Of a DNA stretch of 64,000 nucleotides, positions 36,501 through 48,372 are shown piece after piece. The notes beneath the pieces are model-generated. The model ran no database searches and was not told where the DNA came from. It worked only from the letters and a program-made list of their open reading frames with translations. The stretch is taken from the NCBI RefSeq assembly GCF_002078875.1, contig NC_034412.1, positions 30,929,065 through 30,993,064 of the forward strand. The letters run 5' to 3'. Positions within the stretch are counted from its first letter, which is position 1, and every line of letters starts with the position of its first letter. Position numbers and translations under genes: made by a program. Source of the stretch: Numida meleagris (lineage: Eukaryota > Chordata > Aves > Galliformes > Numididae).

Positions 36501-39500
36501 GATACAGTTTAGGAATGCATAATCTGCCAGACTGCAGGTAATAGAATCAAGATTCTCTTTTTTCTTTCAGAAGAACAACTGTAATGTGCAAACACATTTG
36601 GTCTGCCTGCCTTTTAAGACAGTTCCCAGTGCTACAATCTGCATATGACCAATAGATTGTTGGATAAATTGCATTCATTAAACTTGGAAAAATTGGGTTC
36701 TGTTTCCCTAATGTGTATGAAGGAATTGAACTCTACAGTTCATGTTCTGAGTGAACGACTACTTGGATCACTGGGTATTGAACAGAAGTAGCAAGGATTC
36801 ATTTTCAGAGATTCTATGAAAGTAGCTTTATCCTTCTTAGAAAATGTATGAAATGATAATTAAAGCAATATGAATTTTTATATATTTTTTCCCATTTACA
36901 CTTGACATTTAGGAAATAGTAATTATATAGCATGTCATTAATATCAGTTGCTCCTGCTTCCCCTACTTCCCTACCTCCTCCCACTCCCCTCCCTTTTTTT
37001 TTTTTGAATAAATTATTATCATTCTTCTTGCTTTTTTTTTTTCTGTCTTTTTTTTTTCTTTATTCAACTGTTACAGGAATAATGGATATTTTCCTTTATA
37101 TTTAGGAGTGATGAAGAAAAATGAGATGCCAAAAATTGAGATGACCACTACTGTAGTCAACATGGGATGGAATGAAAGTATGATACTGTTTTTAGTCATG
37201 GCTTTAAATTCCAAGTATTTGAAGCACGTTCTTCGCAAGTAAGACAAATGTTTTGGTAAGCTACATGATTTCCCATGCTAATAACACTTATTCATGATGG
37301 TAGAAGTACAGTGAGATTGTTTCTTTAATACACCAAAAGCTTCTTGCTGTGAGTCTCTTTTATATTTCTTAATGACTGGAACTGGAACTTTGTCCTTTCA
37401 GCTGACCATGGTTTTGCAAATTCTATCAACTTCACGTTCTGTGTTTGATGGGATTTTAACATGTGTGTTTTTCAAGAAATATGCATTTGCAATATACTTT
37501 ACAGAAGTTTGTCTGGTAACTGAATAAAAAAAGTATTGAGGAAGGGCAATTCAGATATAAGGTTCAGGGAGCAAATAACTAATCGTATGTCCTTAGGGTA
37601 GACTAAATTTTAAAGAGACATCAATTTTAATTAGACATTGTTAAAGCATCCGAGATACTCTTAATGGCACTTCTTAGGCTTCATGTCTAATGAATAATAT
37701 CCTTAAACTCTTCTTCTGGATCTTGTAACATAAAATCTGAAAATCTCTTTTGCATTTCTTAAGTAGTTTGTGTAACAAATTACCCAAGATTACTTTTTTT
37801 TCTTACTATAAAATTCCATGGTTGTTTTTTTTTTTTTCCTTCCAGAAAGATGGCTTGCCTTTATCAGTTTTCTTCAACAGTTTCAATTAAATTGCAAAAT
37901 GCTGCAAGAGCCATGAGGCTGGCAGTTCCACTCTGCAAATTTTGACTTTTATCAACAGCTGTTAAAAGAGTAGTATATATAAAAGCTCAGTGGTGGTACA
38001 TGCAGATATTGTTTATGAAATAGTGTGTAGTAACAGTAAAATGAGTAAAATAGTGAGGGGAATTGTTACAGCAAGAAAAGACAATCAGCTGGGAAGTATT
38101 TAAGTATTTAACTAAAGTCTTGAAGAGACTGCTGTAAGCAAAGTAAGGGATTCCTGTAAGAGTATAAACATGAGCTCAAGAGGATTTATTCCTCACTGCT
38201 TTAGAACTATTTGCCATACCATTGCATTTGCACAAGGGCTTTCTCTAAGAGAATTTTAAGTCAGTCACGCTGATGCTTTTCCTCTGAGTTGAAGGAGCTA
38301 GGCTTGCTCTCAACAAATTAAGTTATAAAAATAAGATAAATACATTGGGCCTGTCATTTAGGGGAACCAGATGCATGGTAATAGCTAGAAGTATGCTCAG
38401 TTGATGGTGGTTTGGCTGAAGACTTATGCCTCTCTTCGTTTATCTGTAGTGAGACCACAGATGTGGGAGGAGCAGCCACGGCATTAGATTAGCGTATCTG
38501 TTGCTCTAAGGTAGTAACATAGTTTGGGATAGACTAAACCATCTCAGAAAGAGAAAGAGTTGATCAAAACTCTTCAGTATGTGCTTTAATGTGTTGCTAC
38601 CCAATTTGTGCTATGCTATCTTACCAAACTAAATTCAAAAATATATGTGAGTTTATGTCTCTGTAATACTGTAAAGGAACGATGGTACTGTTTCTACTGA
38701 GGTTTGCAAGTCGTACTGAACACTGCAAATTTCTAATGTAATTCACATTTGGCTTAAACTGAAGCAGCTCTCTGTGTGAGGAATGTGGTCATTTCAGTGT
38801 TCAAACTTCTGGCAGGACAGGCAGAAATACAATTAGAAAAGGAAAACAGTAAAATTAGAATGGAACAGCAATTTGAGAAGAACTTATCAAATGTCAAAAT
38901 TCCGCTAAACTCTTCGATTTAGCATAAGACCTCCTCTGGCAATATTGTTAGTGTCTATTGAACCTTGAACTCATTATTGAGCTAAGGTGCGTGATTCAAG
39001 GTTCTTGTGAAAGATGATGTGGCCAAGAAAATACAAGTGGCAATGCTGAAAGTAGCATAGCTAAGTCAGCTTTGTAGCCGGGATGATTTGATGAAAAAAA
39101 ACTATATAGTTTTCAGTCTATGAGTCTGCAGAAACAAAGGATAGACAGAAAGAAAGAAGAAAAATAGTAAATGGAATGGTTATATCAGAAAAACTTCTTG
39201 GTGATTTTGGCTTTGGATAGTTGCCTTACAACTTTATAACCACTTATCGCATCAAATTAATTTTACAAATTAATCTGTGGTACTACAGGATATGGTTTTA
39301 TTTCAATTACGGAAATGTGGTTTCCATTACTATTCCATTATTATACTATCCCATTTATGATTTTGTGATAACAAGTGCAGGGCAAAATTTTCATTGATAT
39401 CTCACTTAAAATCACTCACTCTGCTCCACATCATTTTATAGAAGCTGTTAAGTCTACCTACTCAGAACTTCTACTGAGAGTGAGTTTATTTCTGGAAAAA

Positions 39501-41284
39501 TAATGATTGTGTAGAAATGATGAATTGGTGGTACCTAGATGCTACAGTTACAGACTTTATAAAGATTTATATAATTATAATGGTGAGCTCTGGTGTATGA
39601 GATGGTAATATTATTTTTTCCCTCTATATGATATGGAAAATTAACTATTTTCCTTGAATAAACTGACTGTGTTAGTTTTCAAGTACTCACTCCTCAGTAG
39701 GACCTTACTTTTCTCATGCATAGCTTAATCACAAGTCTGTGCTATTTTCTCCAGCCAGGGAATGCCTACAGAGGTGAATGCAGTACCGTGCATCTATACT
39801 GGTGAGTGTTTATTCAAAAGAATAAAAAATAAGATGACATATTTTCTTTCTAAGTGAGATGGGATGATATGACTACTAAGCTGTTTCCAGTCCCTGAGCT
39901 ATTTAGCATTGTACAGCATTGTGCTATGTGCACTAATTTAATTTCTAAGAGGGAAGAGTGAAAAAGAGTGGGATTTAATATCTTTTGGTTTAGACCACTG
40001 ACTGTGGTCATGAAACACATTCAAGAGTTGTAGCTGTCACAATATCAGCAAGGGCTCTGTGAATTTATCAAAGGTCTGAGTTTTCTAGTGGCTGATTATA
40101 GCACTTTCTGTATTTTACCCAATTTTTGTCAATATTACTCATTCTTTTGCTCTCCTCAGTATTTACTGAGGCTTCCTCACCCTGACTTTTGTTGTGGAAT
40201 TGTGTATTCCAAGGGCACAAAATGTTAGCTATAACAGCTTAAAAAAATTAGACAGACAAACTCACTTATGAGTGCTTATTGTGAAGAGATATTATGGCTT
40301 TTCAAAAAAAAAATGTGTATAAAGACAGTCAGAAATCTATTTTTAACTGTGGACAGCACATGATAGTCATTTTAAGAACCAAATTTGGGAAAGTATTTGC
40401 TGGCACCGGAGGAATGGCAGTCATCTTTACAGCAGGCAATTAATGTGTGACTCTGGAATCCTCTCTGGGTTTATGTGATAAAACGCTGTGAGGCTGATTG
40501 CACTGCTTTTCCCCCACAAAATGTATCTTCTCTTTGATTCTGAGAAAATTCCTAACTCCCTGTTTGATTATAAGGTCCTGCACAAATCCTCAAGAGAGGT
40601 AAGCAGAGGTCCCTGTAGGTTAGGTCTGTCATAATTTTCTTAGAACAGCTCTATTATGGATAATTCCCTGGAAGTCAGCTGTAAAGCTCAGCAGGTTCCC
40701 TCCTGATATCCTTCACATTTGGATAATTAACTGAGATGTTTGAACAACAGAAACTTTATAATGTTCAGCAGTGGGAGTCTTGCAGCTGATCAGCTTTACC
40801 TTCATCAGCACTTGTCATTTTAACACTCGAAGGGTAATGTTTCAAGATGAATATAATCTTCAAGCTGGAGAAGATTTAAAATATACAGGAAAATAAAGGC
40901 CTCAATAAATTTATTATGCAGACTGTAATTCTCCTTGTGCTGTGTTGCTCATGTACACTGTATTACTATCTAAGAGGGATTTAGTCAACCTTGTATCTGT
41001 ATAAAATAGGCTTTGCTTGATTGCAAGGAAAAAACAAGTAATGAATCCTCATGAAAACCAATCCTCGACATCCTGAGAAATAGGATGCATAAAACCTTCG
41101 TGCTGATCACAGCAGACTTTTCCAGACAAAATTTAATTTGTTTAGAAACGGTGAAGTGGAAGAAGAAGCTCTGGCTTCTTATTCTTTTGTTCAGTTCATC
41201 TGATAGTTAAAAATGATTCAAGGTTTAAGCTTTTGAGTTGAGCTTAAAGGGGCAATGTGGTCAGGATCTACTGAAACAGTGATG
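33553..41284. other. Unassigned AT-rich DNA, no gene seen
   Basis: Nearly 8 kb without a recognised gene or transposon. A (GT)n run lies near 34111-34122. A long pyrimidine-rich tract lies at 36951-37068. No open frame here has a recognisable domain or convincing splice context. Confidence 0.5.
36951..37068 (+). repeat. Long polypyrimidine-rich tract
   Basis: C/T-rich sequence with several T9-T13 runs, interrupted by an AT-rich patch at 37007-37020. It ends close to CTGTTACAG (37068-37076), which resembles a splice acceptor, but no open exon follows. It is probably low-complexity sequence. Confidence 0.8.
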
Positions 41285-41575
41285 GCTTCATGCAGGACCA
41301 CCCAAAAATCGGACCCTGTGTCTGAGACAGTTGTCCAGATGCTTCTTGAACTCTGGCGTGGTTGATGCTGTGACCACTTCTTTGGGAAGCCTGTTCCAGT
41401 GCCTGACCACCCTCTGGGTGAAGAATATTTCTCGAATTTCAAACCTGACATTCCCCTCACTCAGCTCCATGCTGTTCCCCCGAGTCCTGTCATTGTCACC
41501 AGAGAACTGACATCCGTGCTGCCACAGTGCTCCCCTCATGAGGACCTGTAGGCCACGATGTTGTCTCCATATTCC
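41285..41575 (-). mobile_element. CR1 LINE, 3' fragment (minus strand)
   Basis: On the minus strand the sequence encodes the conserved C-terminal end of CR1 ORF2 (NDRTRGNSMELSEGNVRFEI, then FFTQRVVRHWNRLPKEVVTA and NCLRHRVRFLGGPA). It differs from the other CR1 copies here: a HLDNCLRHRVRFLGG tail is present and the terminal octamers are missing. It is therefore either another CR1 subfamily or is truncated at its 3' side near 41285. The minus frame continues beyond, but similarity to CR1 is lost there. Confidence 0.82.
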
Positions 41576-41880
41576 TTTCCTTACAAGATGTCACTCCTCT
41601 CATTTCCATTCACTAAGTAGTCTCCTTTGTTTACAGTCTGAGGGATGTCTGGGACTCAGATCATTTTCCAATAGAATGCTTTATAACTATTTTTTTATTT
41701 CATAATTGTTTCTCCCTGAAAATCAGCAAAGCTTGGAAGACTTCTTGGTAATACTCTTTACATAAAAAAAAGTGCTTCCTTCCTAAACAGTTAATGCATT
41801 TCTACAAAAAAAAAAAAAAAAGAAAAAAAAAAGAAAAAAAAGAAGTAAGCTGTTTTATGCACCTTTTCAACACTCTTCTA
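41576..41880. repeat. Spacer with A-rich low-complexity tract
   Basis: Mostly unassigned sequence, with an A-rich tract at 41806-41844 in which runs of A are broken by single G bases. The tract lies only about 35 bases from mariner copy C. Confidence 0.7.
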
Positions 41881-42441
41881 TGTAGGTCATTCTAAAAGTA
41901 ATGCCTCCTATTTACTTCCATGGAAACCACAATAGATACAAAAAGCACAATGACACTATTTGATAGAGTAAATTCAACAAAACGCTATTTTTCATCATAG
42001 TCACCACCGTTAACTACTTTGCATGGATGTGCTGATCGAGATGCTCTTCATTTCATGATATGACAGGTGTGCATGGCCATCTGGAATGTGGCTTGTTTTT
42101 CACATTGCTGTCACCACTGCTGAAACACACTACCCACCGCATCACTGCGCTCACATCCACTCTTTGGTCTCCGGAAACATTCAGCAAGTGCCAATGAATG
42201 TCAGCAGGTTCAATTTTTTCTGTATGGAGGAATTCAGTGTCACAGCTTTGCTTCATGCACGCTTCCATGTCAGACACCAACTTGTCAGACTTCCACTCTG
42301 ATGCCATCTGTCACATAGCAACAAGATGTAACAGAATATTGGTGAGAAGGTTCGATCTCTATTGCCACACCACCAACTTCCACTTCTGAATTGTGGGCCA
42401 ATATAATAAAACAGGAGGCAGTACTTTTGGAGCAGCCTTCC
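41881..42441 (-). mobile_element. Internally deleted mariner (Galluhop-like), copy C
   Basis: A 561-bp copy in minus orientation, bounded by TA at 41879-41880 and 42442-42443. On the minus strand it starts with GGAAGGCTGCTCCAAAAGTA, and its other end is the matching inverted repeat. It keeps more of the transposase N-terminal region than the other copies. It then jumps near 42012-42024 to the last few codons and the 3' UTR. The junction differs from copies A, B and D, so this is an independent deletion derivative. It has no catalytic core. Confidence 0.9.
42053..42307 (-). pseudogene. Mariner transposase N-terminal fragment (copy C)
   Basis: This is the longest transposase fragment in the window, 84 residues. 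It reads MASEWKSDKLVSDMEACMKQ, then DQRVDVSAVMRWVVCFSSGD, and continues to KPHSRWPCTPVIS before a stop. The KPxSxxPCT segment corresponds to the linker between the two helix-turn-helix halves of mariner transposases. The DDE/D catalytic region is deleted. It could at most encode a DNA-binding peptide; there is no sign that it is expressed. Confidence 0.88.
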
Positions 42442-42443
42442 TA

Positions 42444-45400
42444 CTACAAAGGCAATAGTTATTGTTTCACATAATCTGACGACACAAAGATCCTCTTAGG
42501 CAAAAAAAATCAAAACTGTAACAAATGAGTTCAAAACCTCAAAGAGTTTAAAGAGCAAAGTATTTTATTTGAGAGGCTACTGAATTTAGCAAATAAGGAA
42601 TATTACTGTGTTGGTCAAATAAAATCCAATGATTACTGTGAAGTTTGTCCTCCTATTTTTGTACTGAATTTGGTTCATAAAAATTGGTTACTTAAGCCTC
42701 CTTCATGCCTCCAATTGTTTTTGTCTATGCTCTACTAGTAAAAGAAATATTCTTGTTAGAATGATTTAAGACTACTTGACATTTATTTATTACCCAACAG
42801 CCATGAAGAACTCTTTGAAATTAAGAGGGTTTTGTAAATCATGATGCATTATTTAATGTCCTGAAAAATAGTTGCAGTAGATAATTATTAATTATTGTGA
42901 GATATTGTTGCAATGGCTAAACGTAACTGGAATAAGAAACATATTTTAAAATATAGCAAGAAGCAACATATGCACAGTAGTTAGAAATACCATATTTCTT
43001 GAAAAAGTTTAACTTAATTTTAATGAACTACAAAGCAGTCTTGAAAGATTTATTCATTATTCATAAGTTTCTGGATGCATGAAGACCTAAAGAACATAAA
43101 TATAATCTGACAGAATACTGTAAGTCAAATATATATATATATACATTAATTTTCTCTATGCCCAGATTTCTTATTATAGCACAGCTTTCTGTGGATGTAT
43201 GTAAGTAGATGCATTGTTTCCCATAAGATTCATACTGATGAGGTTAAGATGCACTATTCTCAGGTCAATTTAATGTTTGTCTTCTGAAGAGAACTGTTCA
43301 GCATTTATTTATTTATTATTTATTTTTCTCACTTAGATAACAGCAAGTGCGGTAAATATTGTGTTATATGAGAATGACTGATAGCAGAGAGGCTGTTTGT
43401 TATAAGCCATTCTTCCTAGTATAAAATAGACTGCTTTCTATTAGATAAGTAGAATGTTTTTTAACTTAAAAAGGCTGCACTTTCTTTAGGTTGTTATAAT
43501 CCTCTGACATGTAAACCTGTTCTTCAACAATACAGGCAGTGTTTAGGCTTGTTAGCATAGCCTCCCAAGATAATATTTCTTTATCCTAATAAAGTGAAAG
43601 GATATATAGTATAACTCACTCTGCAACAAGTTAACTTAAATTTTTTATTAAGACAGAGGCCATTAAACTAGCTGCAGTTAGATAAAGAAATATTCAATGT
43701 TAACCATATCAGGATTTTCTCTGACACCTTTCCCATATTGCTTTACATATTTTTTAGTAATACTTAAGAAATATTTCTCTCAAGTGTCAGTGTGATCACT
43801 TTCTTATAACTGCTTTGTGCTAGAATCGCCCCTGCAATGTATGACTCTGCAAATGAAAAATTAATATACTGAGCAGCTTTAATCACCTACTATAGCTCAG
43901 ATAAGCCAATATTAAAACACATTTATGCATGAACAACTAATAACTAATAATTGAAAGAAATTACATGCAACCCTAGAAACCATTTCTTAATTGTAACTCA
44001 TTAAAATAAATTATGGTATATTATACCAATTACAATGCTGAAAATGGAATTTAGCAGCAGTTGTTCTGTCACTTTACCCTTCATTTTAGCTTTTTATGGC
44101 AGATATGTTTTGAAAATAATTTGTCTTAATCAGATGGTGTTATATGTTACCAGCCAGTAGCTACACCTCCATGCAAAATTATCCTTAGAGAGGCTTTGGG
44201 TTAAGCATTAAAACTCACACTCATTAGAGCTAATTGAATGTTATTGACGTGAACATGAAGAGTTGTTGCAGTGGTTCAAACAACATACAAATCTACAGAT
44301 TCATATAATTGCATTGCTATCTACTGCTATATTTACTGTAGGCCATAATGTATTATTCTAGAGAGTTGACGTTAAAAAAAAATCATTGAAACTAAGTGCA
44401 AGCTAAATAGTAAGTGCTTTATTATCATTACTGTCAGGCTCCCCTCATTCAGTGACTGGAACTTTTACAATGATGCCTTAATAAGTAATAAAACTGAAGT
44501 GAACGTTCTAAATACTGTGTAATCATTCAAATGGTCTGTGTGAATGTTACCTTTTCTATAAGGTTAACTTTTGGGAACCTCAGTACTGTTCCTGAGCATC
44601 AACTGATTGCTTCACTTGAATTCAGGGACACCCTGCACTAAAAAGCAATGGACACAAAGGAGAGCAAGCCAACTCAAATCAGGAGCAGTTTGAGCATCTC
44701 CAGTTCCCAAAAGTTATAGGTGCTCAAGACATTCAGGATTTAACTTAATGAGAACAATTAGTCATTTGCTTGAATTCATTAATCCACAATGCCTACAATA
44801 TAAAATCTTGCAATCCTGTTACAGTGTACCACCTACTTGCTCTGTCTTTTGGCCTCACCTATTGTTTCTCCGAGGGGTTGCTACAGAAGAAAAAAAGACT
44901 TTTATACCAGGAACTGTCATTTAAGTTATCTCCTTCCATCCGTAATGCTATTTTACAGACTGAAATAAGAAGAGCCGGTACCATTAGATGAGCCTTGCTT
45001 ACTTGTGTTTTCCTGGAAAAAAAAAAAGTCACAGTGTTTTTTTGTTTTACAATTTATTTCATTTTTGTGTGCGGTACAGATTACTGCCACTGAAAAGTGA
45101 AAGCCTGGGAAGAAGAGGAGGAGCCCAGAGAAGATACTGGAAAGAAAGAGGGAAGGAAAGAAAGTGAAGAGAGAGTTACACTAAGAAGCTGAGGTAAACA
45201 AAAGTGTTATCAGTGCTTTGATGTGGGTGTGAATTATCAACACAACCCTTTTCCTTCTCCTCTCAAAAATATCCTCAAACTTTCTGCTAAATGAACACAT
45301 TCAACCATTGAAATATTAGAAAATTATCATAATTAATAATTAACATTACTTTTCAGCTGCATCATCCCTGGTGTCTGAGCTGTATGATATATTCTTTAAT

Positions 45401-45812
45401 TACACTATATTTTGCTAATTTTTGTTACAAGTTCAGTATCTCATCTAATGCATTGAACAGAATAATGATCACAGGATGGTTACTATTCAATAACTTCATT
45501 CAGGATGATGAAGTTACTAAATTGTATTTTTCTGTGTTTTCATGATTTCCATTACTATACATGATCTTTATTCATTTTTAAGTTGGTATTTGTATTCTTG
45601 AATGAGGGTCTGAGGCTCAGAGCGAATGAGGCTTGAACTGTAAGGTTTCCAGTAGTTTTAGCAATTTGGTTTGAGGCATGAAGAATCTGAATTTTTGGGC
45701 GTACCAGGTCCTGTTTATGACCTTTCAGCCAAATCTGGCTTTCTGGACAGTCAAGCCTCCTGTCTTTTCTGTAGAAGAGGCAAAAAAAAAGTTGTTTGAG
45801 TACAAAATAGAG
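42444..45812. other. Unassigned AT-rich DNA, no gene seen
   Basis: No supported gene. Simple repeats include (AT)n at 43129-43143, a TTTA-rich run at 43302-43327 and a purine-rich stretch at about 45110-45176. Open frames are short and unrecognised. Confidence 0.55.
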
Positions 45813-46004
45813 ACCTCCCAGTACCTGAAGAAGACCCACAAGAAAGCAGGAAAGGGACTTTTCGTAAGGGCATGTAGTGACAGGATGAGGGGAAATGGCT
45901 TTAAACTGGAAGAGGGTAGATTTAGACTGGATATCAGAAAAAAATTATTTACTGTGATGTCGGCGCTTGGTCCGGTTGCAGAATTCCCTCAGTCGGTATG
46001 GCAT

Positions 46005-46052
46005 CAGAATAGCAAGTCTTCTGAATAGCAAGTTCTTAGAATAGCAAGTTCT
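46005..46052. repeat. Threefold ~16-bp tandem repeat inside the LTR
   Basis: Three adjacent copies of a unit containing GAATAGCAAGT (starting near 46005, 46021 and 46037) differ by a few bases. In the LTR's own orientation they lie downstream of the poly(A) signal, in R/U5. They may be a family feature or a slippage expansion. Confidence 0.85.
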
Positions 46053-46053
46053 C

Positions 46054-46059
46054 TTTATT
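46054..46059 (-). terminator. AATAAA poly(A) signal of the solo LTR
   Basis: AATAAA on the minus strand, 15 bases downstream of the TATA box. It fits the retroviral LTR polyadenylation signal. Confidence 0.6.
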
Positions 46060-46074
46060 GTGTTTTACACACAC

Positions 46075-46084
46075 CTTATATATC
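46075..46084 (-). promoter_or_regulatory. TATA box of the solo LTR
   Basis: GATATATAAG on the minus strand inside the LTR. Its position in the LTR and the nearby AATAAA support a U3 promoter element. Current activity is unknown. Confidence 0.6.
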
Positions 46085-46501
46085 CTTCACTCGTAAGCAG
46101 TAAATCCGCTCACGGTTAATTGTCCTTAGGTTCTTCACAACAACGTAGATAACAAACAGAGGGTTGCTTAACTGTCCCAGAAGTGACCACATTAGCTGTG
46201 CATACTAAAGAGTATTCTGTTTACACCTTAGCCCTGTCTCCAGACTCCGGAGGCCTCATAGCGATAAGATCTACCAGAGTCTGTTGAGCTCTTTGTTGTT
46301 AAATCTCCCCCCACACTGTGAGAGTGGTGAAACAATGGAATAGGTTGCCCAGCGAGACTGTGGATACCCTCAGCCTGGAGGCATTCAAGGCCAGGCTGGA
46401 TGGGGCTTTAAGCAACCTGTTCTAGAGAGAGGTGTCCCTGACTATAGCAGAGGGCTTGGAACTAGATGATCTTAAAGATCCTTTCCAACCCAAACCATAT
46501 T

Positions 46502-48207
46502 AATTCCACATCTGATCACAGTGTAGTGAGTAGGGGGAAAACAAGTGCTGAGCACATAAACCTTTCCCAGCCATAAATGGTGCCTTCCACTTCATCCTGT
46601 GGCACATGCATAAAAGATGACTTTGACTCCATAGTACTGCAGTGGCTGGTTTTGTCACCTGCCCAAGCAGTCAGATGCAAGTTAATGAGACTTTTGCTGA
46701 ATGGGATTCCTTCCTTTTTCTCTCTCCCTCTCTCTCTCTCTTTTTTTTTTTTTTTTTTTCCTGCTTTTCGATGATAAGTGGCTATTAGATCTTCAGATTT
46801 GAGATAACTGGCTGCTGAGCATGGCTTATGCCATTTTAGCAAATTCAATATTTTAGGTCCTTATCCATATATTTAGAATACAAATGCTTTTGACTTACAG
46901 CTACTGGTCTTCAGTCCTTTGGAAAGCCAGACCACAAATCTCTCAAGTTCAAAGTGGCCCCTAGAGGAAAAGTGTGATTTAAATTGATTCTCTGAACCTC
47001 AGAATTACAGTATGATGAAGAGAGGGCATTTTAGACACACATACAATAATCAATTTTTTCAATATGGTGCTTAGCTGATGCTTACCCAGAAGTTAATCCT
47101 TTCATTTTCGTGTCAACTATGCCCAATGTGCCAATTCAATACTGAAATCCTCTAGCTCATCACGCTTACATGTGCTGATACTTTATGTGTTCCACTCAGG
47201 TCAGAGACTGAATATAAAGAACTGTTTTTCATTTCATTTGCAATTTGTTATTCAGTGCCAGGGGGATTGGAAGTGTGATGATAATTCGCTGGGTAAAAAG
47301 TTATTTACATTTCTAGTATTGCTAATCAAATGTCTTATATTAATTGACATATTCAAGTACAAACAGAAGTAGGATTTCAGATCAAGGGACAGAATAAAAT
47401 GTATTTCAAAACTACTTGGTACTCATTCCCCAATTGAACTACTGCAGAAATTAGACTGAGCAGTTATCTGCAAACTTATCTTCAACCCTGTTTCTTTATA
47501 TAGCCTGTACAGCATGAAATCAACCATTCAAAGTAATAGTTTTAAAGCTAGAATTTGCTTCCTAATTATTAAGTTGCGAGTAGCATATTCTACAGCAGTT
47601 AAATGCAAGCCTTGATAGACAATGGTTCTTGTGTTTGCAGCCCTTGTGATTTTTATTGCTGATAGAGGAATGTCCCATTTCCATTAGATTATTCCATTTG
47701 TTTAGACAGAAAACCAGAGGAAGTAAAATAGGTTGTTGATATTACACTAGTGCCACTCTTTCATCTCCCTTTACCATTGGAGCTGGCAGAGATTGTGATT
47801 TTACACTCGTGCCATCATCAGACCTTTCCTCTTCAATAGTAGTGACATTCTAGTTGTTCAAAATACACTGAGTTCATGCTATCAGTATCTCTGTAGGTAA
47901 GATCTGCAGTCTCCTACAGAGCAAGACTGTAATTTACCTTAGGCTTTTGCTGAACATTCTCTTAATACAGGAGCTTTACTGCACAAAAATCTTTCTGTTT
48001 CTGTTTAGCAGAGACTATTTCTGAAAGAACTGCCCTCTTTTTTTTTTTGCTAAATGATGTTTTAAGTAAGAAGTAAGCATAAGAAAAGTAAGTCCAACTA
48101 CTTTCTAATCTTTCTGAAATAGACTTTTAATGGCTTTTATCATTTTTGTACTGGAGAACAAATGTTAATATTAGAGTAACCTGAATTTAACCTCACAACA
48201 CTGTTCA
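46502..48207. other. Unassigned DNA with a CT/T tract
   Basis: No gene is supported. A polypyrimidine run at 46707-46762 consists of (CT)n followed by T19. The rest is AT-rich and unrecognised. Confidence 0.55.
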
Positions 48208-48372
48208 TGGGACAAATATATCTTTATTTCCATTTACTATTGGTAGCCTGAAGCACAAATAGATTTTAGCGGCTGGCCCAAGGTCATGTAGAAATGCTGT
48301 AGTAGAAGTTTAATTAGAGGCAAGATCTTCTCTGTGCTAGTCTAATACTTATTAGCTATCCTTTCTATGTCA
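48208..48372 (+). mobile_element. MIR/CORE-SINE-like relic
   Basis: The segment contains CTGGCCCAAGGTCATGTAG preceded by a degenerate form of the SINE core (tttccatttacta, cctgaagcaca) and followed by AGAAATGCTGTAGTAGAAG. The order and wording match the conserved part of MIR-type CORE-SINEs, which survive as old relics in amniote genomes. It is strongly diverged, so boundaries are rough and an unrelated CORE-containing SINE is possible. Confidence 0.5.

Larger units (their letters stand above)
45958..46315 (-). mobile_element. Solo endogenous-retrovirus LTR, 358 bp (minus strand)
   Basis: A complete solo LTR with TG...CA ends (TGTCGGCG at left, CCCCACA at right in + orientation) and 6-bp target duplications. 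Orientation is minus: on that strand a TATA box (GATATATAAG, 46075-46084) is followed about 15 bases later by AATAAA (46054-46059). This tight order is expected when the poly(A) signal sits just upstream of a short R region, as in alpharetrovirus-like LTRs. Near the U5 side a unit around GAATAGCAAGTTCTT is tandemly repeated three times (46005-46052 on +). No internal retroviral genes remain. With a 6-bp duplication and short length it is most likely a class II (ERVK/alpha-like) avian LTR; I cannot name the family. Confidence 0.88.
45952..46321. repeat. 6-bp target-site duplications around LTR
   Basis: CTGTGA lies directly before the LTR (45952-45957) and directly after it (46316-46321). The perfect 6-bp duplication is expected for alpha/beta-type retroviral integrases, and the host CR1 reads through once at this hexamer. 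Confidence 0.9.
45813..46501 (+). mobile_element. CR1 LINE 3' fragment, split by an LTR
   Basis: A CR1 3' fragment in two pieces. The left piece (45813-45957) carries the C-terminal ORF2 stretch ([20 protein letters not shown]). The right piece (46322-46501) continues with the stretch for VVKQWNRLPSETVD and the 3' UTR (GAACTAGATGATCTTAAAG, then CCTTTCCAACCC). Removing the insert at 45958-46315 and one target-site copy restores an uninterrupted CR1 alignment. The terminal octamers are not preserved. The 5' boundary is approximate. Confidence 0.9.

Noticed and set aside
36813..36830. GATTCTATGA resembling a CR1 terminal octamer
   Set aside because: Single copy with no CR1 3' UTR or ORF2 sequence beside it.
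37068..37090. Strong acceptor-like CTGTTACAG after a polypyrimidine tract
   Set aside because: The sequence after it hits stops quickly in the frames I examined and no donor was seen, so no coding exon is supported.
45340..45366. CATTACTTTTCAGCTGC resembling a mariner end
   Set aside because: No partner end, no transposase sequence and no TA-bounded unit around it; a chance match is more likely.
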